Positions 15,496 through 22,902 of a stretch of 25,736 bases of DNA are shown piece after piece. Position numbers and translations under genes: made by a program. The notes beneath the pieces are model-generated. The model saw only the letters and a list, made by a program, of their open reading frames with translations, was not told the origin of the DNA and ran no database searches. The stretch spans positions 1 to 25,736 of IMG/VR virus record IMGVR_UViG_3300049915_000235; one strand, written 5' to 3'. The DNA comes from a virus. The first letter of the stretch is position 1; each line of letters opens with the position of its first letter.

Positions 15496-16067
15496 AATAG
15501 TTGAGTATAGGGCCCATAATTCGAAGGGTTTGCTACCGTTCCGTTATTAATTAAAATAATTTCTGAGTTTGCGGGCCAACTTGATTCCTGCAAATATAAA
15601 TTTTCAATGTCACCATTATTTGTGAACTCGTAAAAAACCCTTGCATACGGGAATCCAAAATTTCTACAAAATTCAGCAAATAAATACACTTCACCGTCGC
15701 TAGAACTTTCTGATTTATGTTTTATGATAGTTTCATTTCCTACTTTATCATCAGTTCTTAAAATTCTACCATTGTCATCTGTAATCAAAAAAGCTCCCGT
15801 ATCTTTTATCCTGCTGGAGTGGGGCTGCGAGCCGTCTTCAAACTCAGAGATTAAGAAGTTATTGTCATCATATCCGTCAAAGTTATAGAATTCGGAAAAT
15901 TTAATCTTTTCATCTGCAAAATTAGGAGCATTGACATCTCCCGTTCTATATTCATCTGCCAATTTTTCTTGTATAAATTTGTCTTGCTCAGATAGCCGCC
16001 CAAAACCATAAGAACTTTCACCTATAATTTCGCTGAAAGAAATCGGCCCTGAAGACGGAAGTGTCAT
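15492..16067 (-). CDS. Fibre or receptor-binding accessory protein
   Basis: This 191-residue protein starts with LPSSGPISFSEIIGES, the short tail fibre module found at the start of many phage fibre proteins, and KIKFSEFYNFDG (54-65). The same scheme opens the polyglycine adhesin downstream. The middle is acidic and polar, and the C-terminus (SEIILINNGTVANPSNYG) resembles the beginning of a polyglycine-type loop region but stops there. It may be a truncated relative of the adhesin, an anchor subunit, or a complete small tip protein. The ATG overlaps the TGA of the S74 gene before it, and its own stop overlaps the next ATG, so the three genes are coupled. Confidence 0.6.
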   Translation of the reverse strand: MTLPSSGPISFSEIIGESSYGFGRLSEQDKFIQEKLADEYRTGDVNAPNFADEKIKFSEFYNFDGYDDNNFLISEFEDGSQPHSSRIKDTGAFLITDDNGRILRTDDKVGNETIIKHKSESSSDGEVYLFAEFCRNFGFPYARVFYEFTNNGDIENLYLQESSWPANSEIILINNGTVANPSNYGPYTQLL

Positions 16068-16849
16068 TTTATTTGCTTGCTTAAATTTTCAATTTGTTTT
16101 TGTTGATCTTTTACAGCCTCAATTAATAGTCCGATAATATTTTGGTATGCTACCGCTTTTTTACCTTCAGGCAAGTCTTTCACGACCTCTGGAATCACTT
16201 GTTCTACTTCTTGAGCAATTAACCCCATATGGATTTTTTCTTGATCTTCAGAGTCTGTTCTTGTATATAGGCGACCATTAAGCCTTTTAACTTTCTGAAT
16301 AGCATGAGGGATTGGCCTGATGTTATCCTTAACGGAAATGTCAGAAAATGCGACAATGTCATTAGATGCATAAATAGATGTAGTCCCTACTACATTATGA
16401 ACCTCAAGAGCTGCTAGACTGTTGTTTCCGATAGATGCAGATTCCAGATCTGCGCCTCCGTTTTGACCTATAGAAATATGGTTATTAAAACCAACATTTT
16501 CATCAAAAACTTTTACCGCAGCAATATCTTGAGCATCGTTTATAGTGACAAAACTATTACCTAAATTAGTAAGAGCGTTTGTGTTGGATTCTATACTTGA
16601 GTTTAATGTTGAGAAAATATCGCCTGTTCCGTTAGCGCTTATGTCATTAGTGATAGTTAAGTCAACTGCAGATACGTCATTAAAGCTTGGGTTTCTATCT
16701 CCGCCTTGGTATAAGCCAACCTCTAGTTCAGCTATTTTCATACTCTTGGTTTGATCTGCGCTTATATCAACTATAGGGAAAACATCATTAGTCGCATCTA
16801 ATTCATTAGCACTTAAAAGAGTTAAGTCTGATATTTTAGTTTCTGCCAT
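16064..16849 (-). CDS. Short tail fibre protein with S74 chaperone domain
   Basis: This 261-residue protein has three parts. Residues 1-50 are the anchor module (KISDLTLL...NDVFPIVD...KIAELEVGLY) shared with two neighbours. Residues 50-165 form a polar shaft with probable beta and coiled segments. From S169 comes a Peptidase_S74 chaperone domain: SDISVKDNI with the Ser169-Lys174 dyad, MGLIAQEVEQVIPE, and a coiled-coil end (VKDQQKQIENLSKQIK). Known S74 domains trimerise the fibre and are released by self-cleavage at the serine. The S74 part is similar to that of the 461-residue fibre, suggesting duplication. A GTGTAAT box stands 7 nt before its ATG, and it overlaps the next gene by 4 bp. Confidence 0.88.
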   Translation of the reverse strand: MAETKISDLTLLSANELDATNDVFPIVDISADQTKSMKIAELEVGLYQGGDRNPSFNDVSAVDLTITNDISANGTGDIFSTLNSSIESNTNALTNLGNSFVTINDAQDIAAVKVFDENVGFNNHISIGQNGGADLESASIGNNSLAALEVHNVVGTTSIYASNDIVAFSDISVKDNIRPIPHAIQKVKRLNGRLYTRTDSEDQEKIHMGLIAQEVEQVIPEVVKDLPEGKKAVAYQNIIGLLIEAVKDQQKQIENLSKQIK

Positions 16850-16856
16850 ATAAGAT

Positions 16857-16863
16857 ATTACAC
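16857..16863 (-). promoter_or_regulatory. GTGTAAT box before the short S74 fibre gene
   Basis: An exact GTGTAAT (minus strand) follows the TAA of the FN3 gene and stands 7 nt before the ATG at 16849. The gap is A/T-rich with no Shine-Dalgarno sequence. Confidence 0.55.
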
Positions 16864-16866
16864 TTT

Positions 16867-19800
16867 TTAATTATTGATTTCAAGTAAAATAACGCTACCA
16901 TCTTGTTGTAAAATTGGAAACTCATCTTGCTTTAATAGGGCTTTTGTTGTAGAGAACTCAAAGACTGCTGACTCACAAGAATCCCCTGATTCGTTTGAAG
17001 CTATACCTACTGCATAATAAACTCCTCCTGCTGCTAAATTATTTAAAGAAACTTGGTTTGAAGTAAACTGGTCAGTCAGAAATAAATCAGTAAGAGCTTG
17101 ATCGTTATAGATATTCAATGAATACTCTTGAGCGGTTGTGCTGGAATTAGATGTGTTTTGAGAAAACGTAGGAATGAAATTTAGGGTTAAGCCTGAGCCT
17201 GAAGCTCCATTGCTAGTTGTAAAAGCTGGTCGGAAAGGTTTTGTGAGGGCCGTTATTATGTTAGAGTCTAATGATTCGCCTTCGTCATTGAAAGATCTCA
17301 CTCTGTAGTAATAGAGGGTCCCAGAGGAAAGGTTTTGAATCGACAAAGAGTTTGATCCCGCCCCTAGAACTTCATAAGACTCTAGGTATATTTCAACTCC
17401 CGAAGAGTTTTCTGCGGTTACAAAAGATGTGAAATCGGAAGTTTCACTTACATCTACATAATAACCTGTAGCTGATCCTTGAGCGTTCCAGTTGATGGTA
17501 AAAGAAGCTGCTGTACTAGAAAACGTATGGCCTGTTTCAGTACAATCAATATTATTATTGGTTGCAGCCGTAGCCGTCGGAGCGCTGACTACGAGCGTAG
17601 TAGTACGAACATCAGATTCACCGCATGTTTGATCAAGCGAATTGTAAGCTTTTACTTTAAAGTAGTAAACGTTTTCCGTTAATCCATCAACCGTAATGCT
17701 ATTAGTAAAAGTTTCGATACCGTCATAAGTTGGTAGGATAGTTGAAAAATCAGAAGTCTCCGACAAGAAGAATTCAAAATAGCTAACTCCTGCAGGGTAA
17801 GACCAACTAGCTGTAAAAGAATTTGCCTTAATTTGTGAAGATAATCTTGTGGCAGGAACTTCTGGGGGAGTTTCTATTAGTAGTTCGGACGCCTCACTGT
17901 CTCCGCAGTCATTATAAGCTATGAGTTTCGCGTAATATTGTGTACCTAAATTTAGATTACATATTTCATGGGCAACGTCAGTACCGCTTAAATTCTTAAA
18001 ACCATATTCTGCTATTGTTTGGGAATAATTACTATCTAGCGCAACGTAAAGTTTATATCCTGTTGCTCCACTGGAGCTATCCCACTCAATATCAGCGCAT
18101 CCGTCACAGCCAGCGCTTGTAAATATTAAATTTTGTACAGCAGCTGGTATAGTAATTATATTATCTACTGAAGAGTAGGGGGATTCAGCATCTTTATTTT
18201 TTGCTTTAATTCTGAAATAATATTGAGTGCCAGCAGATAAATTTGTAAATACTATTGAAGTTGAGGTGGTAGAGTGTGAAGTATCGTAGCTCTCTACGAA
18301 AGAAGCGAAACTTGAGCTCGTCGATAAATTTACTTCGTATGAAGTTGCATTAGGGCTTGCGCTCCAGGACAAATTAAAGCCGTATGACCCGTTTGAATGT
18401 GTACAATTTGAAGTGTTGATTCCTGAAATCAAGCCTGGAGCAGAAGAGTTTGTTGTGATCGATATAGGTGCAGAAAAGGGTCCAGTTCCGCAGGAGTTAT
18501 TTGATGCTTGTACTCGAATGTAGTATGTCGAATTTTGATCAATTCCAGTGGAAAAAGTTTTGGATGTTAAGGATGTCGTTTCAGATGAAATAATGGGGTT
18601 GAAATTTGCATTTCCTGCGACTTCTACAATATATTCATTGGCTGAACTAGACGCATCCCACGATGCTGAAACAGAAGAATCTGAAGAAGACGTCGAAAGA
18701 TTAGACGGAGATGCGGGCTTGGTGACTATCGATAAAGCATTAGACTCTGGAGAAAGCCCAAATTCATTAGCTCCTTGAATCGTAACTTGATATTCGACTC
18801 CGCTCGATAAATTATTGAATTTTGTAGAATTTTGATATACATTTACAAATCTTTGCAACTCTCCGTCTTCATATAAATTAACCTTATAATAACTCGCATC
18901 TAGAGAGGCTGACCAATTAACCTCGAACCCTCCCTGAAAGCAATCAACTTTTGTGAGGCCTGAAACTGAACTCGCTGAAGATTGGGTTGTAAAACTTTGT
19001 TCTGATGAAGCTTGGCTTGCTCCACATCCATCGTTCTCTGATTTCATGTGAATCAAGTATTTTTGATTAGAATCTAAGTTGTTTATTGAGTATGATAGAT
19101 CGTTAGTGGAAACCTCGGTATAGTTGCTAGCCCCTTCTTTTTTATAATATATAATATAATTATTAGCTGATAATACTCTAGCCCATGATAAATCAACAGA
19201 ATCAACTCCCACGGATCTTATATTTAAATTTGGAGCACTAGGAAAAGTCAAAAAGTCTCCAGAAGAAGAAAAGGAAGAATACCCGAAGTTGTTTTTTGCT
19301 CTTATTTTATAAAAATATTTTTTACCTGGATCTAAATTTTCAATTACTTCAGATATCGAAGCAGTTAAAAAATCTTCATTATAGCCTTGTTCAAATAAGG
19401 AAAAATTAGGCTCCTGTGATAGTAATAAATTATATTCATCGGCGTTTAGAGAAGCTGCCCAGGATAAGGTTATGCCATAGTATGTACAGTTTGATGTCGA
19501 AGGCTTGCTTGGCGTTGATGGCATTGACTCTGTTAATACATTTATAGTGGAAGAGTTTTGGCTTAGCCCGCATCCTAAATTTTTAGCTCTGGCTCTAATA
19601 TAATATCTCGTATCGGGAGATAGTCCAATAACAGAAATAGAGGTGTCGCTTGTCTCTTTAGACCTAAAGTCTGAAATAAAGCTTGAAAAGTTTGAATTAG
19701 TTGATATATCTATTTCATATGATATTACCGAAGCTGGTTCGGATAGGGTGATATCAAAACTATTAGCCGTGACATTAGAGGAAGTTAAGGTTGGGGAGCT

Positions 19801-22800
19801 AGGAAAAGTTAAGGCTAATTCTGGATCAGAATATTCTGTTGATCCATATTGATTAAAAGCTTTTATCCTATAATAGTATTTTGTTCCTGGATCTAAGTTG
19901 GTAATATTAATTGACAAAGAAGAAGTACGGAAGCTAGTATTGTAAGAACCGACAAAAGAAGAGAAATTAATATCTTCAGATAAATTAAATTCATATTGTG
20001 TAGAATTTGGATCTTTCACCCAAGATGCAGTAAACCCATAATAAGAGCAATTTGATGGAGGATTTAATCCTTTAAGTGAAGACTTTGACGGAGTAATTTG
20101 AGAAGCAACATTACTATATGGACTTTTTCCACAATCACCATCAGATGATCTAACTCTAAAATAATATTCTGTTTTTTCTTGTAAATTGTTTAATGAAATA
20201 TTATTTGCTGACAACTCAACTCCCGCATAGTTACTTATTAGGGGGCTCATTGTTTCTGATTTTGATAGATCGAATATATATTTAACTCCACCGCCCACAG
20301 ACCCCCAAGATGCGTTGAATGAATTAGGGGTTGCTGAGGAAGCTGATAAATTAGTTGGTGTTGCAGGTGCCGTGCAATCAGCTCCAGTTTCTGAATTTTG
20401 AGATGCGCCGCAATCGTTAACAGCTCTAATTCTATAGATATAGTTTTGCCCAGCCGTTAATCCTGTCACCTTTAGAGAATTCTCTTCAACCGATTTTGAA
20501 TTATAGCCTGTCAAATTGGGGTTAAAATTATTTGATTGGAGCGATACATCAACTTCATAACTTTCTGCTCCATCAGTATTATTCCATTTTAAAAGTATTG
20601 AGTCCTGTTCTGTAGAGGGCGATTCGATAATTAGTGGAGCAGGAGGTATGGTTACTTTAAATTTATCAAAAGAATAGTCTCCTTGTCCTGTAGGATTAAT
20701 TGCCCTAACTCTGTACCAATATTTTTTTCCAGCTAGCAAATTTGTTACGTCATAACTATTAATTGAAGAGGTTTTCGTTAAACTGTATACTGGGAAACCA
20801 TTTGCATCAACCGCGCTAGTATATTGTATCTCATATTCAGAAGCTCCAGTTATATTAGGCCAGGATAAAGTAAATCCATAGAAATCGCATTGAGTCGCTG
20901 ATATATTGGTTACTTGTTTTGGTATGAGGGTTACTGATTCTGGGGAAGTTCCTGAAGTTTCTCCGCAATCATTATCTACATGTAAAACTACGGAGTATGT
21001 CTCGCCTTGTTCTAAACCAGTAATTTCCATTGAGGTATAATGAGTTTTCTTCCTATCATATCTGATGAGTGGGGCAGAAGACCCATGTTTGAAAACTGAA
21101 ACCATATAACCATTATTCAGCCTTGACGGATCCCATTTTAACATGAATTCAGTTTCTAAAATATTTGAGAATCTAATATTTGTGGGCTGGGGTGATCTAG
21201 TTTGGTTTTTAAATATTTCAGAATTGAAACTTGTTCCAGAATTATTAACAGACCTTACTCTAGAATAGAAAACTTTACCAGCATCTAACTCTTGAATTAA
21301 ATAGTTATTTGTAGTAACAAGATACGAATCTAAAACTAGACTGGCAAAATTAGGATCGTTAGATAAATCTAATAAATAATGATTAGCTCCTTTTGAAGCT
21401 GTCCAATTCAACTGAAACCCAAAACTAGGAGAATCTTGACAGTTGGAAAAGCTAGTAATTTCTGGATTGGCAGGAATAGTTATAGTCTCAACAACGTTAG
21501 ACCATTGCGAATATTCTCCATATTCATTTTTAGATCTTATTCTATAATAATAAACAGTACCTGGCTCAAGAGCGCATAACTCATATGAATATGTAATTTG
21601 CAGATTACCGTCTCCCTGGAAGCGCATTTTATCTAAAACTTTATTATTATTATTGAAATAAGGATCTTCTTTAGAAACATCAAGTTCGTATTCATGGTCT
21701 ATAACAAAACCTTTCCAATTTAAGGTAAAGCAGGACTGAGTTTGGCTCGTAGCTAATTTAGCTTGAGGTCTATACACTTGGATGGTCGGCTCTCGACATT
21801 CTCTGTCGGGCTCGGGACCAATTTCTACGTCGTCTAACTCTGCTGAGAGGCTTCCAGAAATTATTGATTCATCGAGAAAATTATAATAACCTTGATATGA
21901 TAAAGAAATCTCTAATTGTTCATTTACTGATGCGGTTATGTTTTCACCTATGAGTCGTGCATTAGGTACATTGTAAGAACCAATAACTGATGTGTTGTCA
22001 GAGTTTTTAACTAAAATAGAAAGATCTTTTTTATGTGGGCTAGTGTTTTGTATTAAGTAATCAAAAACATTTTTAGCTTCATAATCATCAATATGTAATA
22101 CTATTTCAGCGTTAACCTCGTAAGGAGGTATAGCTTGCACTTCAACAGGCCTATCTTTTCCTACTACATAAATAGGCTCTCTTGGAGTAGAAAGAGTATA
22201 AGAAAAACTTTGTACGCGATTAGTTTCTGTACCGAACCCAGAAATATGTATAGATCCTTGATCTGGTATTTGAATAATTTCTCCATCTTCCTCGGGGTGC
22301 AAAATTGGAGTGGCCGACCTAGGATGGTCTCCAGATAAACCAACCCATCCGTAATCTAACCATTCTATGGCGTCTAGCTTTACTGAATCTTGGTCCCTGA
22401 CTACTCCAGTAGTTAATATCCCAGTTTCGACATATTGCTTAACTAACCCAGTTTCGGTATGATGTAAAGTTGTGTTATAATTTTTAACTTTATTTTTTGC
22501 TAATGTGCGAGATCTTCCTCCTATATTTCCGTAAACAGCAATGTCGGCAGAAACTGAAGGTATGGCTCCTACAGAACAAGAAACAGAGTAATCTTGTAAA
22601 TAGCCACTAACAAAATCAAAGCTAGTTCCATTATAATAAATTCCACCGTTGAACCCTAATTCACCAGTATAATTTAATAACGGATCTCTTGTAATCAAAC
22701 TTCTCTCTATGGAAAAATTACCTTGAAGAGGTTGAGTAACTAAGCTATCAAAATATCCGTGGCCTAAAACATTAAGGGGCTCTTCATTTATTTGATAGCC

Positions 22801-22881
22801 GCCATCTATTGCTGTAACGCCAGAGACTTCATAGTTTTCTATAAAAAACTTTTGTTCGTAATTAAAATTTGCTCCGTTCAT
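16867..22881 (-). CDS. Giant tail protein: tube-like N-terminus plus about 17 FN3 domains
   Basis: This 2004-residue protein begins with a beta-rich region (1-340) akin to the 323-residue tail protein encoded at 11387-12358. After a short acidic linker with ECREP (361-365), about 17 fibronectin type III domains of roughly 90-105 residues follow (about 370-1980). Each shows a Pro-rich start, a conserved Trp in the B strand (LSW/LNW), the F-strand Tyr of YYYRIRAxN, and a final T. A 23-residue tail, FPILQQDGSVILLEINN, ends the protein. It directly follows the tape measure gene, the place of distal tail genes. FN3 domains in phage virions are thought to give weak surface adhesion. It may form extended tail decorations, or a long central tip structure. 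No signal peptide is seen. Its size is unusual for a virion protein. Confidence 0.85.
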   Translation of the reverse strand: MNGANFNYEQKFFIENYEVSGVTAIDGGYQINEEPLNVLGHGYFDSLVTQPLQGNFSIERSLITRDPLLNYTGELGFNGGIYYNGTSFDFVSGYLQDYSVSCSVGAIPSVSADIAVYGNIGGRSRTLAKNKVKNYNTTLHHTETGLVKQYVETGILTTGVVRDQDSVKLDAIEWLDYGWVGLSGDHPRSATPILHPEEDGEIIQIPDQGSIHISGFGTETNRVQSFSYTLSTPREPIYVVGKDRPVEVQAIPPYEVNAEIVLHIDDYEAKNVFDYLIQNTSPHKKDLSILVKNSDNTSVIGSYNVPNARLIGENITASVNEQLEISLSYQGYYNFLDESIISGSLSAELDDVEIGPEPDRECREPTIQVYRPQAKLATSQTQSCFTLNWKGFVIDHEYELDVSKEDPYFNNNNKVLDKMRFQGDGNLQITYSYELCALEPGTVYYYRIRSKNEYGEYSQWSNVVETITIPANPEITSFSNCQDSPSFGFQLNWTASKGANHYLLDLSNDPNFASLVLDSYLVTTNNYLIQELDAGKVFYSRVRSVNNSGTSFNSEIFKNQTRSPQPTNIRFSNILETEFMLKWDPSRLNNGYMVSVFKHGSSAPLIRYDRKKTHYTSMEITGLEQGETYSVVLHVDNDCGETSGTSPESVTLIPKQVTNISATQCDFYGFTLSWPNITGASEYEIQYTSAVDANGFPVYSLTKTSSINSYDVTNLLAGKKYWYRVRAINPTGQGDYSFDKFKVTIPPAPLIIESPSTEQDSILLKWNNTDGAESYEVDVSLQSNNFNPNLTGYNSKSVEENSLKVTGLTAGQNYIYRIRAVNDCGASQNSETGADCTAPATPTNLSASSATPNSFNASWGSVGGGVKYIFDLSKSETMSPLISNYAGVELSANNISLNNLQEKTEYYFRVRSSDGDCGKSPYSNVASQITPSKSSLKGLNPPSNCSYYGFTASWVKDPNSTQYEFNLSEDINFSSFVGSYNTSFRTSSLSINITNLDPGTKYYYRIKAFNQYGSTEYSDPELALTFPSSPTLTSSNVTANSFDITLSEPASVISYEIDISTNSNFSSFISDFRSKETSDTSISVIGLSPDTRYYIRARAKNLGCGLSQNSSTINVLTESMPSTPSKPSTSNCTYYGITLSWAASLNADEYNLLLSQEPNFSLFEQGYNEDFLTASISEVIENLDPGKKYFYKIRAKNNFGYSSFSSSGDFLTFPSAPNLNIRSVGVDSVDLSWARVLSANNYIIYYKKEGASNYTEVSTNDLSYSINNLDSNQKYLIHMKSENDGCGASQASSEQSFTTQSSASSVSGLTKVDCFQGGFEVNWSASLDASYYKVNLYEDGELQRFVNVYQNSTKFNNLSSGVEYQVTIQGANEFGLSPESNALSIVTKPASPSNLSTSSSDSSVSASWDASSSANEYIVEVAGNANFNPIISSETTSLTSKTFSTGIDQNSTYYIRVQASNNSCGTGPFSAPISITTNSSAPGLISGINTSNCTHSNGSYGFNLSWSASPNATSYEVNLSTSSSFASFVESYDTSHSTTSTSIVFTNLSAGTQYYFRIKAKNKDAESPYSSVDNIITIPAAVQNLIFTSAGCDGCADIEWDSSSGATGYKLYVALDSNYSQTIAEYGFKNLSGTDVAHEICNLNLGTQYYAKLIAYNDCGDSEASELLIETPPEVPATRLSSQIKANSFTASWSYPAGVSYFEFFLSETSDFSTILPTYDGIETFTNSITVDGLTENVYYFKVKAYNSLDQTCGESDVRTTTLVVSAPTATAATNNNIDCTETGHTFSSTAASFTINWNAQGSATGYYVDVSETSDFTSFVTAENSSGVEIYLESYEVLGAGSNSLSIQNLSSGTLYYYRVRSFNDEGESLDSNIITALTKPFRPAFTTSNGASGSGLTLNFIPTFSQNTSNSSTTAQEYSLNIYNDQALTDLFLTDQFTSNQVSLNNLAAGGVYYAVGIASNESGDSCESAVFEFSTTKALLKQDEFPILQQDGSVILLEINN
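16944..21774 (-). repeat. Array of about 17 FN3 domain repeats
   Basis: About 17 units of roughly 270-350 bp code FN3 domains (residues about 370-1980). DNA identity between units is low, but the protein pattern is clear. Many units alternate between a type with Cys in an N-D-C-G loop near the end and a type with Cys near the beginning (for example SNC-xYGF-LSW). Confidence 0.88.
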
Positions 22882-22885
22882 TACT

Positions 22886-22899
22886 TATTATATATAATA
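22886..22899 (-). promoter_or_regulatory. Palindromic A/T box before the FN3 gene
   Basis: The 21-nt gap between tape measure and FN3 genes holds the perfect palindrome TATTATATATAATA. On the minus strand it ends with TATATAAT, 5 nt before the GTAATG start. It takes the place of the GTGTAAT box seen at other genes and could be a promoter-like or other protein-binding element. Confidence 0.35.
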
Positions 22900-22902
22900 T
22901 AT

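Noticed and set aside
15577-15600. ENLYLQES in the 191-residue fibre accessory protein resembling a potyvirus protease site
   Set aside because: A short match that is expected by chance. No such protease is known or expected in a phage of this kind.
12372-16849. Diversity-generating retroelement acting on the fibre or adhesin genes
   Set aside because: No reverse transcriptase, template repeat or adenine-specific variable repeat is visible in the window.
18548-19852. Plus-strand frames opposite the FN3 array (18548-18778 and 19643-19852)
   Set aside because: They are in antisense to repeated FN3 coding, lack ribosome sites and show no conserved motifs.
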